From assembly GCA_947589525.1 (NCBI GenBank), contig CANQAW010000095.1, positions 1 through 6,836 on the forward strand: 6,836 nucleotides of DNA, in the 5' to 3' direction. The notes beneath the pieces are model-generated. The model was not told where the DNA came from and made no database searches. It was given only the letters and a program-made list of their open reading frames with translations. Below, piece by piece: positions 6,789 to 6,836 of this stretch. Position 1 is the stretch's first letter. Every line of letters begins with the position of its first letter. Both the position numbers and the translations under genes were made by a program. The DNA comes from Candidatus Gastranaerophilales bacterium (GTDB lineage: Bacteria > Cyanobacteriota > Vampirovibrionia > Gastranaerophilales > Gastranaerophilaceae).

Positions 6789-6836
6789 ACATACATATTT
6801 TGTTTAATTTAATTAACAAATATCAATTCGGTATGT
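6789..6836. repeat. Nested imperfect inverted repeat at right edge
   Basis: The outer arms ACATAC (6789-6794) and GTATGT (6831-6836) are exact reverse complements. Inside them ATATTTTGTT (6795-6804) pairs with AACAAATAT (6815-6823) if one base bulges, and the centre TTAATTTAATTAA is itself near-palindromic. The right outer arm ends exactly at the window edge, so it may extend. The 128 bases after the sigma stop hold no gene that I can support. Low base complexity makes chance pairing a real possibility. Confidence 0.3.

Noticed and set aside
1..6836. CRISPR array, insertion sequence, tRNA or rRNA gene
   Set aside because: No regularly spaced direct repeats, transposase motifs, terminal repeats with target duplication, or tRNA-like arms were seen on either strand.

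Overview
The window is AT-rich DNA, roughly one third G+C by eye. Six protein genes sit in two divergent groups on either side of a 104-bp spacer (4771-4874). The left group, on the minus strand, runs from 4770 off the left edge: a PilM-PilN fusion, a PilO-like protein, an RND efflux periplasmic adaptor, and the N-terminal third of an AcrB-type RND permease. The right group, on the plus strand, is an RlmB-type 23S rRNA methyltransferase followed by a primary-type sigma-70 factor.

The organism must have two membranes, since tripartite RND pumps and PilN/PilO alignment complexes span a periplasm. The sigma factor has a short acidic N terminus and lacks the large insert between regions 1.2 and 2.1 seen in proteobacterial RpoD. 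In this it resembles cyanobacterial and Firmicute SigA. Low G+C, a diderm envelope and a cyanobacteria-like sigma core together suggest a non-photosynthetic cyanobacterial relative such as Gastranaerophilales/Melainabacteria. That is an inference from overall resemblance, not proof; other low-GC diderms remain possible.

The pilus-type genes overlap by one base (TAATG) and are almost certainly translationally coupled. The fusion protein joins the cytoplasmic actin-like domain (PilM) to the inner-membrane/periplasmic PilN part in one chain, an arrangement reminiscent of GspL in type II secretion. Its first phosphate-binding motif looks degenerate. No pilP or pilQ follows; after a 108-bp gap come the pump genes. 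The adaptor and permease are 20 bp apart and form a standard two-gene efflux unit; no outer-membrane channel gene is visible.

The right group is housekeeping. rlmB and the sigma gene are 55 bp apart, and that gap holds a perfect 8-bp inverted repeat whose arms overlap -35-like and -10-like sequences. A short tail after the sigma gene holds a weak hairpin and a nested inverted repeat at the window edge. I see no mobile element, CRISPR array, tRNA or rRNA. The part most worth a second look is the PilM-PilN fusion/PilO pair; the rest is ordinary.
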